64,000 nt of DNA from an uncultured Spirochaetales bacterium (GTDB lineage: Bacteria > Spirochaetota > Spirochaetia > Sphaerochaetales > Sphaerochaetaceae). The notes below the pieces were generated by a model, which did not search any database, was not told the DNA's origin, and worked only from the letters and a program-made list of their open reading frames with translations. How positions within the stretch are numbered: position 1 is the stretch's first letter; each line of letters begins with the position of its first letter. Location of the stretch: the NCBI GenBank assembly GCA_949297785.1, contig CASFTW010000006.1:34060-98059 (forward strand), in the 5' to 3' direction. Both the position numbers and the translations under genes were made by a program. Shown in pieces: positions 1-8,645 of the stretch.

Positions 1-42
1 CAGGGTATCGTCATCAAAAAGAACTGCTGTAAACAACCGCAT
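1..42 (-). CDS. thpR: RNA 2',3'-cyclic phosphodiesterase-like protein (ThpR), N-terminal 14 residues only
   Basis: A gene running off the left edge. Only 14 codons are visible, reading MRLFTAVLFDDDTL on the minus strand. An excellent ribosome site (AAGGAGG) lies just upstream of the ATG. This opening matches the usual first strand of the ThpR/LigT 2H-phosphoesterase family (MRLF-A--), which acts on 2'-5' RNA linkages. The identification rests on a very short peptide, so the family is likely but unproven. It is transcribed away from the GntR gene at 288. Confidence 0.5.
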   Translation of the reverse strand, partial: MRLFTAVLFDDDTL

Positions 43-287
43 AACAACCTCCTTTTCCGGTTAATGATTCTATCATACAGGACAGAAGATGAATATATAA
101 CACGTATAACAAGGCTGTAAATTCTGTTATGAGAAATCCCTCTGGCTTCACTACCATTCCATGCAGCACACTGACAGTAAACGTCGAGGACCATCTCCAA
201 GGACTTTGAAGATCCGCCGCAAATATCAGATGTGGACTTGATTCTGTTTTAAGCGTAAACTGAGAACATACGGAGCTGACAGGAGTT
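43..287. other. Intergenic region between divergent thpR-like and gntR genes
   Basis: This 245-bp stretch separates two divergent genes and must hold both promoters. I see no convincing -35/-10 pair and no strong hairpin. A frame that is open on the minus strand here runs into the GntR gene and has no ribosome site, so I do not count it as a gene. Confidence 0.4.
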
Positions 288-1052
288 ATGGCGAAACAGA
301 CGACGGCATCAATGCCAAAGGCAACACATATTGCCGCATTGATAGAAAGCTCGATTCTATCAGGCGAGTACAAGCAGGGAGAATACCTCCCTTCTCAGAA
401 AGAACTCTCATTCAAATACGATGCTTCATCACGTTCACTGCGTGAGGCTTTCAAGATACTTGAGGCAAAAGGTCTCATTGAGGTGAGCCAGGGAAAGAAG
501 GCCTATGTGAAGACCAACAGGCTTGATCAGTTTGTCGAGTCCATATCAATGTCAATGTTCGGCCCCGACACAAAGGACATGAAACTGCTTTCCGACCTGC
601 TGCAGGTTCATATAACGCTGGAGGTTGCCGCTGCCAGGGAGCTCAGCCGTGCTGCCGACAGGCTCAATGTCGTGAAGGTGATGGATGCCTTCCTTGCGAA
701 AATGGACAAGGATCTTGCCGTGATCGAGAACTCAGGAGACAAGGATGCGATAACGGACTTCAGAAACTGCGACTTCAATTTCCACCTTGCCGTGATCAAC
801 TCCAATGCCAACATCGTGCTCAACTCCATTTACAACGCACTCGCTCCTCATATCCAGAAAGTCATGTTCTCTCTTCCCGAAACCCTTGAGGACAGGAGAA
901 AGAAAGTCAGGGAGTACGGTTATCTTGTCGATGCGCTGCGCCACGGACAGACAGATCTCGCAGTAGCCATGACACTGGTCTACACGACAAGCCTGTCAAA
1001 CAAGTTCAAGGCGAATTACGAGGAAAGGCAGCAGGAAGGCACAGATGAGTGA
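288..1052 (+). CDS. FadR-type GntR-family transcriptional regulator
   Basis: 254-residue DNA-binding regulator. Residues about 14-75 form a winged helix (LPSQKELS, SSRSLREAFKILEAKGLIEV), and the rest is a helical FCD ligand-binding domain of FadR-type GntR proteins. The first metal-site pair of FCD domains is visible as D-F-N-F-H near residue 165. A later position that is usually His in these domains reads Tyr (EYGYLVDAL), so metal binding may differ. The start is the ATG after AGGAG, with tight spacing; an ATG eight codons later is the alternative. Its end overlaps the next gene by 8 bp, so it probably controls its own operon with the ABC ATPase. The effector is unknown. Confidence 0.85.
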   Translation: MAKQTTASMPKATHIAALIESSILSGEYKQGEYLPSQKELSFKYDASSRSLREAFKILEAKGLIEVSQGKKAYVKTNRLDQFVESISMSMFGPDTKDMKLLSDLLQVHITLEVAAARELSRAADRLNVVKVMDAFLAKMDKDLAVIENSGDKDAITDFRNCDFNFHLAVINSNANIVLNSIYNALAPHIQKVMFSLPETLEDRRKKVREYGYLVDALRHGQTDLAVAMTLVYTTSLSNKFKANYEERQQEGTDE

Positions 1053-1827
1053 ACCTGTCCTTTCAATTGCACATGCATCCGTAAGACGCGGCGGCAGCTA
1101 TATACTGAATGATGTATCATTCTCCCTTCATGAGGGAGAGAATACGGCAATAATAGGTCCTAACGGAGCGGGGAAATCAACACTGATGAACACTCTGTGC
1201 AAAGAAGTGCACCCGCTTGCAAGAGACAATTACTCATACTGTCTTTTCGGCCGCGAGCGATGGCCGGTATCCGAACTGAGACTCAGGCTCGGGCATGTAA
1301 GTCAGGCCGATATGCTGCTTCTGAATACAACCTACTCTGTTTTCGACTTAGTGCTTTCAGCACGTTTCTCAGCCATCGGCATGGATTTTCATATAACGCC
1401 CGGCGATGAGGATATCAGGCGGGCGGAAGAGGAAATTGAAAAGGTTGGCCTTACGCATCTTTCCCAGAAGCCGCTCTCATCTCTTTCTTCAGGAGAGAAA
1501 GCAAAGGCTCTCATCGCCCGTGCCGCCGTCAATGATCCTCCCATTCTGATGCTCGATGAGGCCAGCAATGCGCTGGACTTCCCTTCCCGGTCCGATTTCA
1601 GGAAGACAATCTCGCTTTATGCGAAAGAAGGAAAGACAATAGTGATGGTCACTCATGAACTTTCAGAAATCATAGAGGAAATTGACAGAGTCGTCGTGAT
1701 GAAGAACGGCAGGATTGCCGCAGACGGGAAGAAAGAAGAGATCCTCAATGAGGAACTGCTTTCATCCGTCTATGAACAGAATGTCTACATCGACAGAAGA
1801 AACGGATTATATTCCGCCTGGTGCTGA
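1045..1827 (+). CDS. ABC transporter ATP-binding protein without visible permease
   Basis: 260-residue single-domain ABC ATPase. The Walker A (GPNGAGKST) lies near residue 40, the signature reads LSSGEKAKALIARA, the Walker B is ILMLDEASNALD and the switch His is in VTHE. The overall shape resembles the YlmA/ModF-type orphan ATPases rather than sugar importers. No permease or binding protein lies beside it. Its neighbours are a GntR regulator (8-bp overlap) and a flavodoxin 57 bp downstream. It may energise a permease encoded elsewhere or act in a non-transport role; the sequence does not decide. Confidence 0.85.
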   Translation: MSEPVLSIAHASVRRGGSYILNDVSFSLHEGENTAIIGPNGAGKSTLMNTLCKEVHPLARDNYSYCLFGRERWPVSELRLRLGHVSQADMLLLNTTYSVFDLVLSARFSAIGMDFHITPGDEDIRRAEEEIEKVGLTHLSQKPLSSLSSGEKAKALIARAAVNDPPILMLDEASNALDFPSRSDFRKTISLYAKEGKTIVMVTHELSEIIEEIDRVVVMKNGRIAADGKKEEILNEELLSSVYEQNVYIDRRNGLYSAWC

Positions 1828-1884
1828 TTTCTCTCTTTCTTTTTGCCCCGCGCTGAGTTAAATTTAAGAAAAAAGGAGACCACT

Positions 1885-2475
1885 ATGAAGCGGTGCAATA
1901 TCATCATTCACTCGGTAAGCGGCAATATTTATATCATCGGAGAATACCTGAAGGAAAAGCTGTGCGAGCTCAATGTCGATGCACGCCTTTACCGTGTAGA
2001 AGACAGCGACCTGCATATTCTTGCCAACAAGAAAGACACGGTGAACCAGTACTATGAAGACATTCTAGCTCTTCCCGCAGCAAGCGAGGAGACTCTGCTC
2101 AAAGCCGATATGATCATACTCGGCGCCCCTACACGATTCGGCAACATGACGGCGGAAATGAAGGCGTTCATTGACAACACATATCCGCTCAGCGAGACAC
2201 GGGCACTTGAAGGACGTCTGTTCGGCTGTTTCACAAGCTGCACGCACTCAATATGTGAAGGAAGTCATGCCCTCGATTCGATGCTGTACTGGGCTCAGAA
2301 CATGGCCCTGGTTCACATCCCTTACGGCGTGCACACTGAAATCGGGCTGTCAAACCAGCCGGTTGCAGGCATCGTTCATCTTGAAGGAAAGGAAAACGAC
2401 ATACGGCCTTCAGACAGACTCGGCGATGTCATAGAGACCTATGCGAAATCAATAGCAGAATACCTTGAGGAGTGA
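1885..2475 (+). CDS. Flavodoxin-fold NAD(P)H:quinone oxidoreductase-like protein (WrbA-type)
   Basis: 196-residue flavodoxin-like protein. The N-terminal strand and FMN phosphate loop are visible as IIIHSVSGNIYIIGEYL, and the middle section GAPTRFGNMTAEMKAFIDN is the hallmark of WrbA-type NAD(P)H:quinone oxidoreductases and multimeric flavodoxins. I chose the ATG at 1885 because AAAAAAGGAG sits just upstream; an open frame extends 14 codons further 5' without a ribosome site. It is probably the last gene of the gntR-ABC transcription unit. It converges directly on the ParB-like gene, with 2 bp between stops. The substrate is unknown. Confidence 0.75.
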   Translation: MKRCNIIIHSVSGNIYIIGEYLKEKLCELNVDARLYRVEDSDLHILANKKDTVNQYYEDILALPAASEETLLKADMIILGAPTRFGNMTAEMKAFIDNTYPLSETRALEGRLFGCFTSCTHSICEGSHALDSMLYWAQNMALVHIPYGVHTEIGLSNQPVAGIVHLEGKENDIRPSDRLGDVIETYAKSIAEYLEE

Positions 2476-2477
2476 TG

Positions 2478-3386
2478 TCACTCCCTTTTCAGCTTGTTTT
2501 TTATCAGTCTGACCCAGCGGCTCAGGAGAGAAGAACCCGACTCTTTCCTGAGCCTGCGGCTCGCCTCTTCTATTGAGGCATCCTTCTTTTCCTTTTTCAT
2601 CTCATCCCAGCGGCGCACCAGCCACATGTAAAGGTCGCCTTCCGCATTACCGGGGAAATAGAACATCAGATTGTCTTCCCTTATCTGTCTGACAATCGGA
2701 GCATATACATTCTTGTACCAGCTCTTTGCCGCATCCTCGAATGAGATTTCCCCTTTGACATTCTGGTTTATGTAATACTTGTGGACGAGAATATGATTCA
2801 CCATTTCAGGATATGAACCGGGAGTCGTGAACACAATTTCCCCCATGGGCAGATAGGATGGCCTGTACTGTTCAATGAACGCCTGACGCTCATAGTCAAC
2901 GACACGCTGCCTGAGCTGCTTCATCGTCATGCCGGGCTCAAGCTTGATCTCACTGTCAAGCTCAACCACCTCGGCATCTATGTATTCAACGCCCATGCTT
3001 TTGGCAACGGAGACACGGTGATTGCCGTCACGGACAAAATAATAACCTCCCAGCGAATAAACGGAAATCGGGGGAAGAATGACATCGCTGAGACGTGCCT
3101 TGTCAATGCTTGTCCAGCGGCTGCGCAGCATTTCGCGCTTGGGATAGAAAGCATAGGAGAAATCACGATACCGCCCCTCAGAGCCTATGATCCTGTCAAT
3201 CTCAATAGTCCTCATTCCGAGGTATGTTTCCTTTTTCGGCTTTATTATCTTTGTAACCTCATAAAGCGACAGCAGGTCGGAATTCTTCCATGTCAGCTTA
3301 TTGAAAAGAGACTGCATCTTCGCCCTGTTCTTCGCTTTGTTGAAATCCTCAGCAGACTGCTGGGAAAGAAAATCAGATGTACCCAT
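2478..3386 (-). CDS. ParB/Sulfiredoxin-fold domain protein
   Basis: 302-residue protein with a ParB/Srx-type nucleotide-binding core. The signature FVRDGNHRVSVAKSMGV lies near residue 120, where ParB-like proteins bind or hydrolyse nucleotide. The flanking helical regions match no family I can name. The start is the ATG that overlaps the preceding metallophosphoesterase stop (TGATG), with GGAG seven bases upstream; a GTG one codon earlier is possible. The tight coupling suggests the two proteins work together. It lacks a helix-turn-helix like that of true ParB and is not near an origin, so a role in chromosome partition is unlikely. Confidence 0.6.
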   Translation of the reverse strand: MGTSDFLSQQSAEDFNKAKNRAKMQSLFNKLTWKNSDLLSLYEVTKIIKPKKETYLGMRTIEIDRIIGSEGRYRDFSYAFYPKREMLRSRWTSIDKARLSDVILPPISVYSLGGYYFVRDGNHRVSVAKSMGVEYIDAEVVELDSEIKLEPGMTMKQLRQRVVDYERQAFIEQYRPSYLPMGEIVFTTPGSYPEMVNHILVHKYYINQNVKGEISFEDAAKSWYKNVYAPIVRQIREDNLMFYFPGNAEGDLYMWLVRRWDEMKKEKKDASIEEASRRLRKESGSSLLSRWVRLIKNKLKRE

Positions 3387-4078
3387 CACTTATCTCCTAA
3401 AAGAGGATCGTCGAGGATATAGCTCCTGTAGACATTGATGATAGTCGTCTCATTGTAGTGCAGAATCCTGTTGGCATTCTCATCAAAGAGGTGCACATGT
3501 CCGTGCAGCATGTATCTGGGTTTATACGTATCGAGGAAGGAAAGGAATGTCTGGAATCCCCTGTGGCAGATATCCTCTCCGTCTCCGTGTCCGAAAGCCG
3601 GCGCATGCGTCACCAGAACATCAAGATAGCGGCCGTAGCGCTTCTTGTTGTACAGCAGATGAGGAATGAGCTTGGCTATCCTCCACTGCATCTGTCTTTC
3701 CGTGTACTGGCTTTTGCCGTAGTTGTACAGCATCGAACCGCCCAGTCCCATAATGATCAGGCCGGTTCTTTTATCCCTCATGATCTTGCCGTCAACGAGG
3801 TTGCCGCCGAAGGCCGGCATCATAAGATGCTTGCCGGTTCTTGAATATTCAACCACCGGGTCAAAGCCGCCGCGTCTCATCACCTGATCAAAGTGCTCGA
3901 GGTTATGATTGCCGTAGACATAATAGAAATCCTTGCCGAGAACTGTCATGATGTAATCGTAATAGCGGATGGGCAGATCACCGGCACTGACTGCCAGATC
4001 GCAGTCAGCAAACAATTTTTTTGCCTGATTGGAATAGATCAAAGGATCTGTTATATCCGCAACACACAGGAGCTTCAT
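3386..4078 (-). CDS. Metallophosphoesterase family protein
   Basis: 230-residue calcineurin-like phosphoesterase. The metal-site blocks are recognisable: SAGDLP (block II), VYGNHNLEHF (block III), VTHAPAFGHGDG (block IV) and LHGHVHLF (block V). Block I, normally D-x-H, reads VADITDP, so the first His is replaced by Thr. Active enzymes with variant first blocks exist, but metal binding may be altered. It is the first gene of a two-gene unit with the ParB-fold protein. The 148-bp gap upstream shows no clear promoter. The substrate cannot be told from sequence. Confidence 0.8.
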   Translation of the reverse strand: MKLLCVADITDPLIYSNQAKKLFADCDLAVSAGDLPIRYYDYIMTVLGKDFYYVYGNHNLEHFDQVMRRGGFDPVVEYSRTGKHLMMPAFGGNLVDGKIMRDKRTGLIIMGLGGSMLYNYGKSQYTERQMQWRIAKLIPHLLYNKKRYGRYLDVLVTHAPAFGHGDGEDICHRGFQTFLSFLDTYKPRYMLHGHVHLFDENANRILHYNETTIINVYRSYILDDPLLGDK

Positions 4079-4226
4079 AACCTGAATGTTAACGTATGAA
4101 GGAAATTAAGAAAAGCACCTGTTCGTAAAGCATCTAAATGCAGGAAAGAAAACAAAGGCAGCAGATAATTTAATCAGAAAACAGAGAAACATCTGCTCTT
4201 AGGGAAACATACAGGCGGAAAAACCA

Positions 4227-4889
4227 TCAGCAAAGGGTGAATCCGTTATCTATTGTGATGCACTGCCCGTATATTCCCCGGCTCTGCGACAGGAAATACA
4301 CAAGAGCCGCTATTTCCTCACTCTTCATCATTTCCTTTCTCACACTGTGGCTTTTCCAGTATTCTTCCAGCGGTGAGCCGTAAAGATTGCTTCTTGCGAT
4401 GAGTCCCGGCTGCACGGCATTCACCCTGAGGCCGGTCTCGGCGGCAAGGGAGCGCGTATATGCACTCACAGCCCCTTTTGAGGCATCATAATGTGCCGTC
4501 CTGCCGAATCCCGGATGGATGGCATTCATTGAGGAAATATTCACAATGCTGCCATCCGAAGCCCTGAGCAGGGGAAGAAGGGCCCTGACAGTCAGCATGA
4601 GACCCCGCACATTGAGGCTGAAAACTTTATCCCAGTCCTCGCATGAAAGATCTGATGCTTCAGATTCAGTGAATACACCTGCATTATTCACAAGTACATC
4701 AAGAGAGTCCAGATGAGGGAAACTGATCTGTGGTGCAGAAAGATCTGTTTTGTAGACATGCTTCAGCATCGGAGATGAATAATCTTTCGTGCTTGTGCCG
4801 TAAACTTCGAAACCATGATCATAAAACACCTTCACCACAGCACTTCCCAGATTGGAAGAGGCTCCTGTCACCAGTACTCTTTTACACAT
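4227..4889 (-). CDS. Short-chain dehydrogenase/reductase (SDR)
   Basis: 220-residue classical SDR. The NAD(P)-binding glycine motif reads VTGASSNLGSAV near residue 7, the NNAG motif follows, and the catalytic Ser-Tyr-Lys set is present (NISSMN and HYDASKGA). The C-terminus ends in DNGFTLC, where SDRs usually have a GG--. It overlaps the upstream cupin gene by 8 bp, so it is probably the last gene of the nucleoside salvage operon. The substrate is unknown; the company of purine nucleoside phosphorylase hints at ribose or base metabolism, but this is only context. Confidence 0.8.
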   Translation of the reverse strand: MCKRVLVTGASSNLGSAVVKVFYDHGFEVYGTSTKDYSSPMLKHVYKTDLSAPQISFPHLDSLDVLVNNAGVFTESEASDLSCEDWDKVFSLNVRGLMLTVRALLPLLRASDGSIVNISSMNAIHPGFGRTAHYDASKGAVSAYTRSLAAETGLRVNAVQPGLIARSNLYGSPLEEYWKSHSVRKEMMKSEEIAALVYFLSQSRGIYGQCITIDNGFTLC

Positions 4890-5307
4890 TGCAATACTCC
4901 TTCAGAAACGGGTGCTTCTCAAGCAGTCTCTCATCGGGAGATGAATACATGTCGTCAGTATAATGAGGACACATCACAGTGGCGAAAAGGGCCCATTCCC
5001 CTTCTTTCAGCCGGGTTGACTGCCACTTTCCCTCTTTCACAAGACTGTCCCTGTGACGTGATGAGAGTATGCGCTTCTCACATTTTCCGTTCTTCTCATC
5101 AAAGACGAGCTGTTCACACTCTCCGCCTTCCAGAAAAAACCACATTTCATCACATGAGAGACGGTGAAGAGATGAAAAGCTGTCCTTCGTCACCAGGTAG
5201 TAGATACAGCCTGATGAGTATTGCGAGAACTGTGTGATGAAACGCCAGTACCCGCCTTCTCCTTCAAGAGGAGAAAGGCCGAGTTCCCCAATTCTGCTTA
5301 TTTCCAT
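4882..5307 (-). CDS. Cupin_5 (DUF985) family protein
   Basis: 141-residue small cupin of the DUF985/Cupin_5 type. Typical family blocks are visible: EGGYWRFI near the start, IYYLVTKDSFSSLHRLSCDEMWFF in the middle (H and E ligand positions) and a late WALFATVMCPHYT block. Members fold as a single beta-barrel; their activity is not established. It overlaps punA by 10 bp upstream and the SDR gene by 8 bp downstream, indicating translational coupling within the salvage operon. Confidence 0.75.
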   Translation of the reverse strand: MEISRIGELGLSPLEGEGGYWRFITQFSQYSSGCIYYLVTKDSFSSLHRLSCDEMWFFLEGGECEQLVFDEKNGKCEKRILSSRHRDSLVKEGKWQSTRLKEGEWALFATVMCPHYTDDMYSSPDERLLEKHPFLKEYCNV

Positions 5308-6122
5308 GTCCTGACAATTTCCCTTACGAGAGCAGAGAATGAAGCCTTCACCCTCTCTCCCGTTTCAAGAACTTCCTGATGGTTCAGCTTTTGTTTCAGT
5401 ATTCCCGCTGCCATATTTGTCAGACAGCTTATTCCAAGCGTCTCCAGCCCGGCATGGCTTGCCGCGATGGCTTCCGGTACGGTGGACATGCCAACGGCAT
5501 CGGCACCAAGAACTCTGGCCGCCCTTATTTCAGCAGGAGTCTCGAACTGAGGTCCTGTGAAATACATGTAAACACCTTCCCTCAATCCGATTGAGAGCCT
5601 GGCTGCAGCGGCCTTTGCGGTATTGCGGGCATTCTCGCTCCAGGTTGAGGACATATCGAAGAAGCGGGGACCGAGCTCATCGGGATTGCTTCCTCTCAGG
5701 GGGCTTTCCAGCGCCAGCTTTATATGATCGCTGATCACCATCAGATCGCCTGCACTCCAGAGTGTGTTCACACAGCCTGCGGCATTGGTGAGGAACAGCT
5801 TTTCTATTCCCATCATGCGGAAAACCTGCACAGGATACACGCATTCCTGCATGCTCCATCCTTCATAGAAATGGAAACGGCCCTGCATGCACAGCACTCT
5901 TCTTCCTTCAAGCTTTCCGATCACGAGACGGCCCTTATGCCCCGGAACCGTCGATACCGGAAAGTGCGGAATATCCTTATAATCAATGATGAGGGCATCT
6001 TCCAGCTCATCTGCAAGATCTCCGAGTCCGGAACCGAGAACAATGGCGATGTCTATCTTTTCCTCACCGGCTCTGTTCCTGATGAAAGCGCTGCTTTCCT
6101 TAAGTTTCTCAATCAGTGTCAT
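5298..6122 (-). CDS. punA: Purine nucleoside phosphorylase (trimeric PunA type)
   Basis: 274-residue phosphorylase that splits purine nucleosides with phosphate into base and ribose-1-phosphate in the cytoplasm. Family motifs are clear: IVLGSGLGDLADEL (phosphate loop), QGRFHFYEG, TNAAGC, the long substrate block FTGPQFETPAEIRAARVLGADAVGMSTVPE (given here only as a block), and CLTNMAAGI. Asn in TNMAAG is the residue that gives 6-oxopurine (inosine/guanosine) preference in this family. I chose the ATG at 6122 because AGGAG lies 7 bases before it; upstream codons in the same frame lack a ribosome site and enter the permease gene. It follows the nucleoside importer genes, which would supply its substrate. 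Confidence 0.93.
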   Translation of the reverse strand: MTLIEKLKESSAFIRNRAGEEKIDIAIVLGSGLGDLADELEDALIIDYKDIPHFPVSTVPGHKGRLVIGKLEGRRVLCMQGRFHFYEGWSMQECVYPVQVFRMMGIEKLFLTNAAGCVNTLWSAGDLMVISDHIKLALESPLRGSNPDELGPRFFDMSSTWSENARNTAKAAAARLSIGLREGVYMYFTGPQFETPAEIRAARVLGADAVGMSTVPEAIAASHAGLETLGISCLTNMAAGILKQKLNHQEVLETGERVKASFSALVREIVRTWK

Positions 6123-6149
6123 TTTTATTCGCTCCTGTGGAATTGAAAT

Positions 6150-6174
6150 AAAGGGGAAGCCGTGCTCCCCCTTT
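6150..6174 (-). terminator. Hairpin between nupQ-like permease and punA
   Basis: Near-perfect stem AAAGGGGA / TCCCC-CTTT with a loop of about 8 bases, followed on the minus strand by a short T/A-rich stretch. It lies in the 73-bp gap between the permease stop and punA. It could be a partial terminator or an mRNA stabiliser that lowers expression of punA and the genes behind it. Confidence 0.45.
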
Positions 6175-6195
6175 TCAGATATCCGCCCGGCAGCA

Positions 6196-7512
6196 TCAGT
6201 ACGGCTGTCCTGTGGCAAGCGGTGCGACATTCCTCTTCGATGTGAAGATGAGAACAATCAGCGTCGCGACATAAGGGAATGCCGAGAAAATTCCAGGCGG
6301 CACGACGGCAAGCGCCGGAATTACTCTCGACATGTTGGCAATCGTATAACAGAACCCGAAGAAGAAGGTTGAACCGAGAATGCCGAGAACCTTCCACTGT
6401 CCGAAGATGAGGCCGGCCACGGCAAGGAATCCCAGACCGTTCATGCCGGATGCACTGTTGAACTCTCCTCCTACGGTTATAAGATACACAGCTCCGCCCA
6501 GTCCGGCGAGTGCGCCTGATGCCACAACGCCTATATAGCGCATCCTGTGCACATTGACACCCGCACTGGCAACCGCGGAAGGATGTTCGCCGCAGGCTCT
6601 GAGCCTGAGACCGAAGCTGGTCTTGTAAAGCAGCAGGTAAGACAGTGCCCATATCGCAAGACCGACTATCGTGGTCCAGTATACTCTTTCAAAAGCCATG
6701 GTGCGCAGGAATGTTCCAAGCCCGGCCTTCGCAAGAATACATGATACAAGCGCAATGAGTGCGAGTGTTATGTAAGTCTGCCTTGTCTGCTTTTCCTTCC
6801 TTGCATTTTTCACGATCCTGACGGAGGCGAGGAAATCCTCTTTCTTCCATATCAGGGCAGAAAACACAGATGCGATTATTATTCCGCCGCATCCTGCAAT
6901 GACAGGAGAAGAAATGAAAAGAGAAAGAATCAGAGACGGCACTGCCAGAAGCAGGGCATACAGACGCAGGCTGGTCCTGCCGAAGAAAGAAGTGAACTGC
7001 GCCTTTCTTTTTGCAAAGGAGAAACACTGTCTTACAATAAGGAAGACGACAAAGGCGAAAATGTATGTCCACAGCAGGGCATAGAATGATTCGCTGAAAA
7101 TCTTCGCGACGGCAAACGGTACGATTGAATGCGCGATTGTTATGTTTCCCGATCCGGTCACGGTCTGGGCAAGATAGACAGTCAATGCTGTCGACATCAT
7201 GTTCAGTGCCGTACCCGAGATAACCTGATCAGCCCTGAGGTTGATGGCAGCCACAGCATGCAGCAGCGAATATGCTGCGGTGACGGCAACGGCAACCAGC
7301 ATGCCGATGATAAAGCAGATCGTCATCGGGATTTTTCCCTGCAGATAGAACATTGTGACAGCACAGCTGAAGCAACCCATCAGCATGAAACCTTCGATAC
7401 AGAGGTTTGTGACACCCGAACGCTCAGAATAGAGGGCACCCAGAGCACCCAGAAGCAATGGAATCGTATAAATTACCGCTGCGGGGAAAATACTGTTCAG
7501 AATATCCATCAC
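6196..7512 (-). CDS. nupQ: Nucleoside ABC transporter permease (NupQ/BmpC-like) with internal insertion
   Basis: 438-residue inner-membrane permease of the BPD_transp_2 (branched-chain/ribose) superfamily. The N-terminal helices (LLLGALGALYSERSGVTNLCIEGFML) and the C-terminal half (FGLRLRACGEHPSAVASAGVNV, GALAGLGGAVYL) match NupQ/YufQ. Relatives are usually just over 300 residues. The extra length is an insertion of about 100 residues near residues 150-265, with more hydrophobic segments and a basic stretch (KNARKEKQTRQ). It overlaps the NupP-like gene by 4 bp and would pair with it to form the channel. Confidence 0.88.
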   Translation of the reverse strand: MMDILNSIFPAAVIYTIPLLLGALGALYSERSGVTNLCIEGFMLMGCFSCAVTMFYLQGKIPMTICFIIGMLVAVAVTAAYSLLHAVAAINLRADQVISGTALNMMSTALTVYLAQTVTGSGNITIAHSIVPFAVAKIFSESFYALLWTYIFAFVVFLIVRQCFSFAKRKAQFTSFFGRTSLRLYALLLAVPSLILSLFISSPVIAGCGGIIIASVFSALIWKKEDFLASVRIVKNARKEKQTRQTYITLALIALVSCILAKAGLGTFLRTMAFERVYWTTIVGLAIWALSYLLLYKTSFGLRLRACGEHPSAVASAGVNVHRMRYIGVVASGALAGLGGAVYLITVGGEFNSASGMNGLGFLAVAGLIFGQWKVLGILGSTFFFGFCYTIANMSRVIPALAVVPPGIFSAFPYVATLIVLIFTSKRNVAPLATGQPY

Positions 7513-8645
7513 ATACCTCCTTGCACACTTGTATCGGCGCTCTTCACATTGCTTTTGGCAATCTTTTTCTCATACAGTTTATGGAAAAGACCGTTCCACA
7601 GATTCCTGAAAAGGACAGCTGTCGCAGTGAAGTAAATGATAACCGCAATGACAGTATCAGAAAGTTCGGGCGGGATATCGGCACCGGCGCCGAGCGAGCC
7701 CTTGCCGGCCTTCAGGATGGAGAAGAAAAGTGCGGCAAAGAACACGCCTATCGGGTTGCAGTTTCCAAGCAATGCGACTGCGACACCGTCAAATCCTTCA
7801 TTGGGCATCTGGTTGCGGTAAATGACGTTTGAGTAGCCGCAGTAATACGTGACGCCTGCAAGACCGGCAAGCGCGCCTGCTATCGTCATTGTTATGATGA
7901 TGTTGCGTTCAACCTTTATACCTGCGTATTCGGCACAGTACTTGTTTGATCCGACAGCCTTCAGCTGATAGCCCAGCGTTGTCTTGTTGAGTATGAAGGC
8001 GATTACGGCCACCGCCGCTATGGCTATCACAATTCCCCAGTTGATATAGCTGCGGGGGAAGAACTGGGAGAGAACAGTCGTCCTGAGGCTCTGCGCCGCA
8101 GGCACCGCCGCAGACTTTGAAGGCACCGAGGGATCTACTATGAATGCCGGGATGATCTCATAGATAAGCCAGAGAGCCGTCCAGTTGAGCATGATGGAAG
8201 ATACGACTTCATGCACATTGAATTTTGCCTTCAGAAGCCCGGATATAAAACCCCACAATGCACCGGCAAGAGCCCCGGTGACTATGATGATCACGAGGTA
8301 CAGAGGACGCGGGATGCCCTGTCCGTAGTATGCCCACACCGATGCGACACAGCCGCCGACCAGCATCTGGCCGCTGCCGCCGATGTTGAAGAGGCCCGAC
8401 TTGTATGCAAATGCGACAGAAAGACCCACAAGAATAAGCTGTGTCGAAACCGCAATCGTGTTTCCGATTCTTCTCGGATCGGAAAGGGCTCCCTGTGCGA
8501 TGAGCGTAATCGCATCGAAGGGGTTCTTCCCGATTGCCAGAAGAAGAACACAGCCTGCAAGGATACCTGCTATGACAGCCGAGATGGAGACAAGCAGCGT
8601 ACCCGCCTTTCTTTCCTTCAGAAGAGTATTTTTCACCACCATCAT
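7509..8645 (-). CDS. nupP: Nucleoside ABC transporter permease (NupP/BmpB-like)
   Basis: 378-residue inner-membrane permease of the BPD_transp_2 family. Characteristic segments include FAYKSGLFNIGGSGQMLVGG, KAKFNVHEVVSSIMLNWTALWL (the conserved EVVSSIMLNW block) and YQLKAVGSNKYCAEYAGI, the cytoplasmic loop that contacts the ATPase. The hydrophobic pattern gives about ten membrane segments. It overlaps its neighbours on both sides by 4 bp (ATGA), so it is co-translated with the ATPase and the second permease. Confidence 0.9.
   Translation of the reverse strand: MMVVKNTLLKERKAGTLLVSISAVIAGILAGCVLLLAIGKNPFDAITLIAQGALSDPRRIGNTIAVSTQLILVGLSVAFAYKSGLFNIGGSGQMLVGGCVASVWAYYGQGIPRPLYLVIIIVTGALAGALWGFISGLLKAKFNVHEVVSSIMLNWTALWLIYEIIPAFIVDPSVPSKSAAVPAAQSLRTTVLSQFFPRSYINWGIVIAIAAVAVIAFILNKTTLGYQLKAVGSNKYCAEYAGIKVERNIIITMTIAGALAGLAGVTYYCGYSNVIYRNQMPNEGFDGVAVALLGNCNPIGVFFAALFFSILKAGKGSLGAGADIPPELSDTVIAVIIYFTATAVLFRNLWNGLFHKLYEKKIAKSNVKSADTSVQGGM

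Noticed and set aside
14..373. A 119-codon minus-strand frame at the window start
   Set aside because: It overlaps the ThpR-like start and the GntR gene and lacks a ribosome site.
2478..3386. Chromosome-partition ParB
   Set aside because: No ParA gene, no parS-like sites seen, and no helix-turn-helix after the ParB-fold core.
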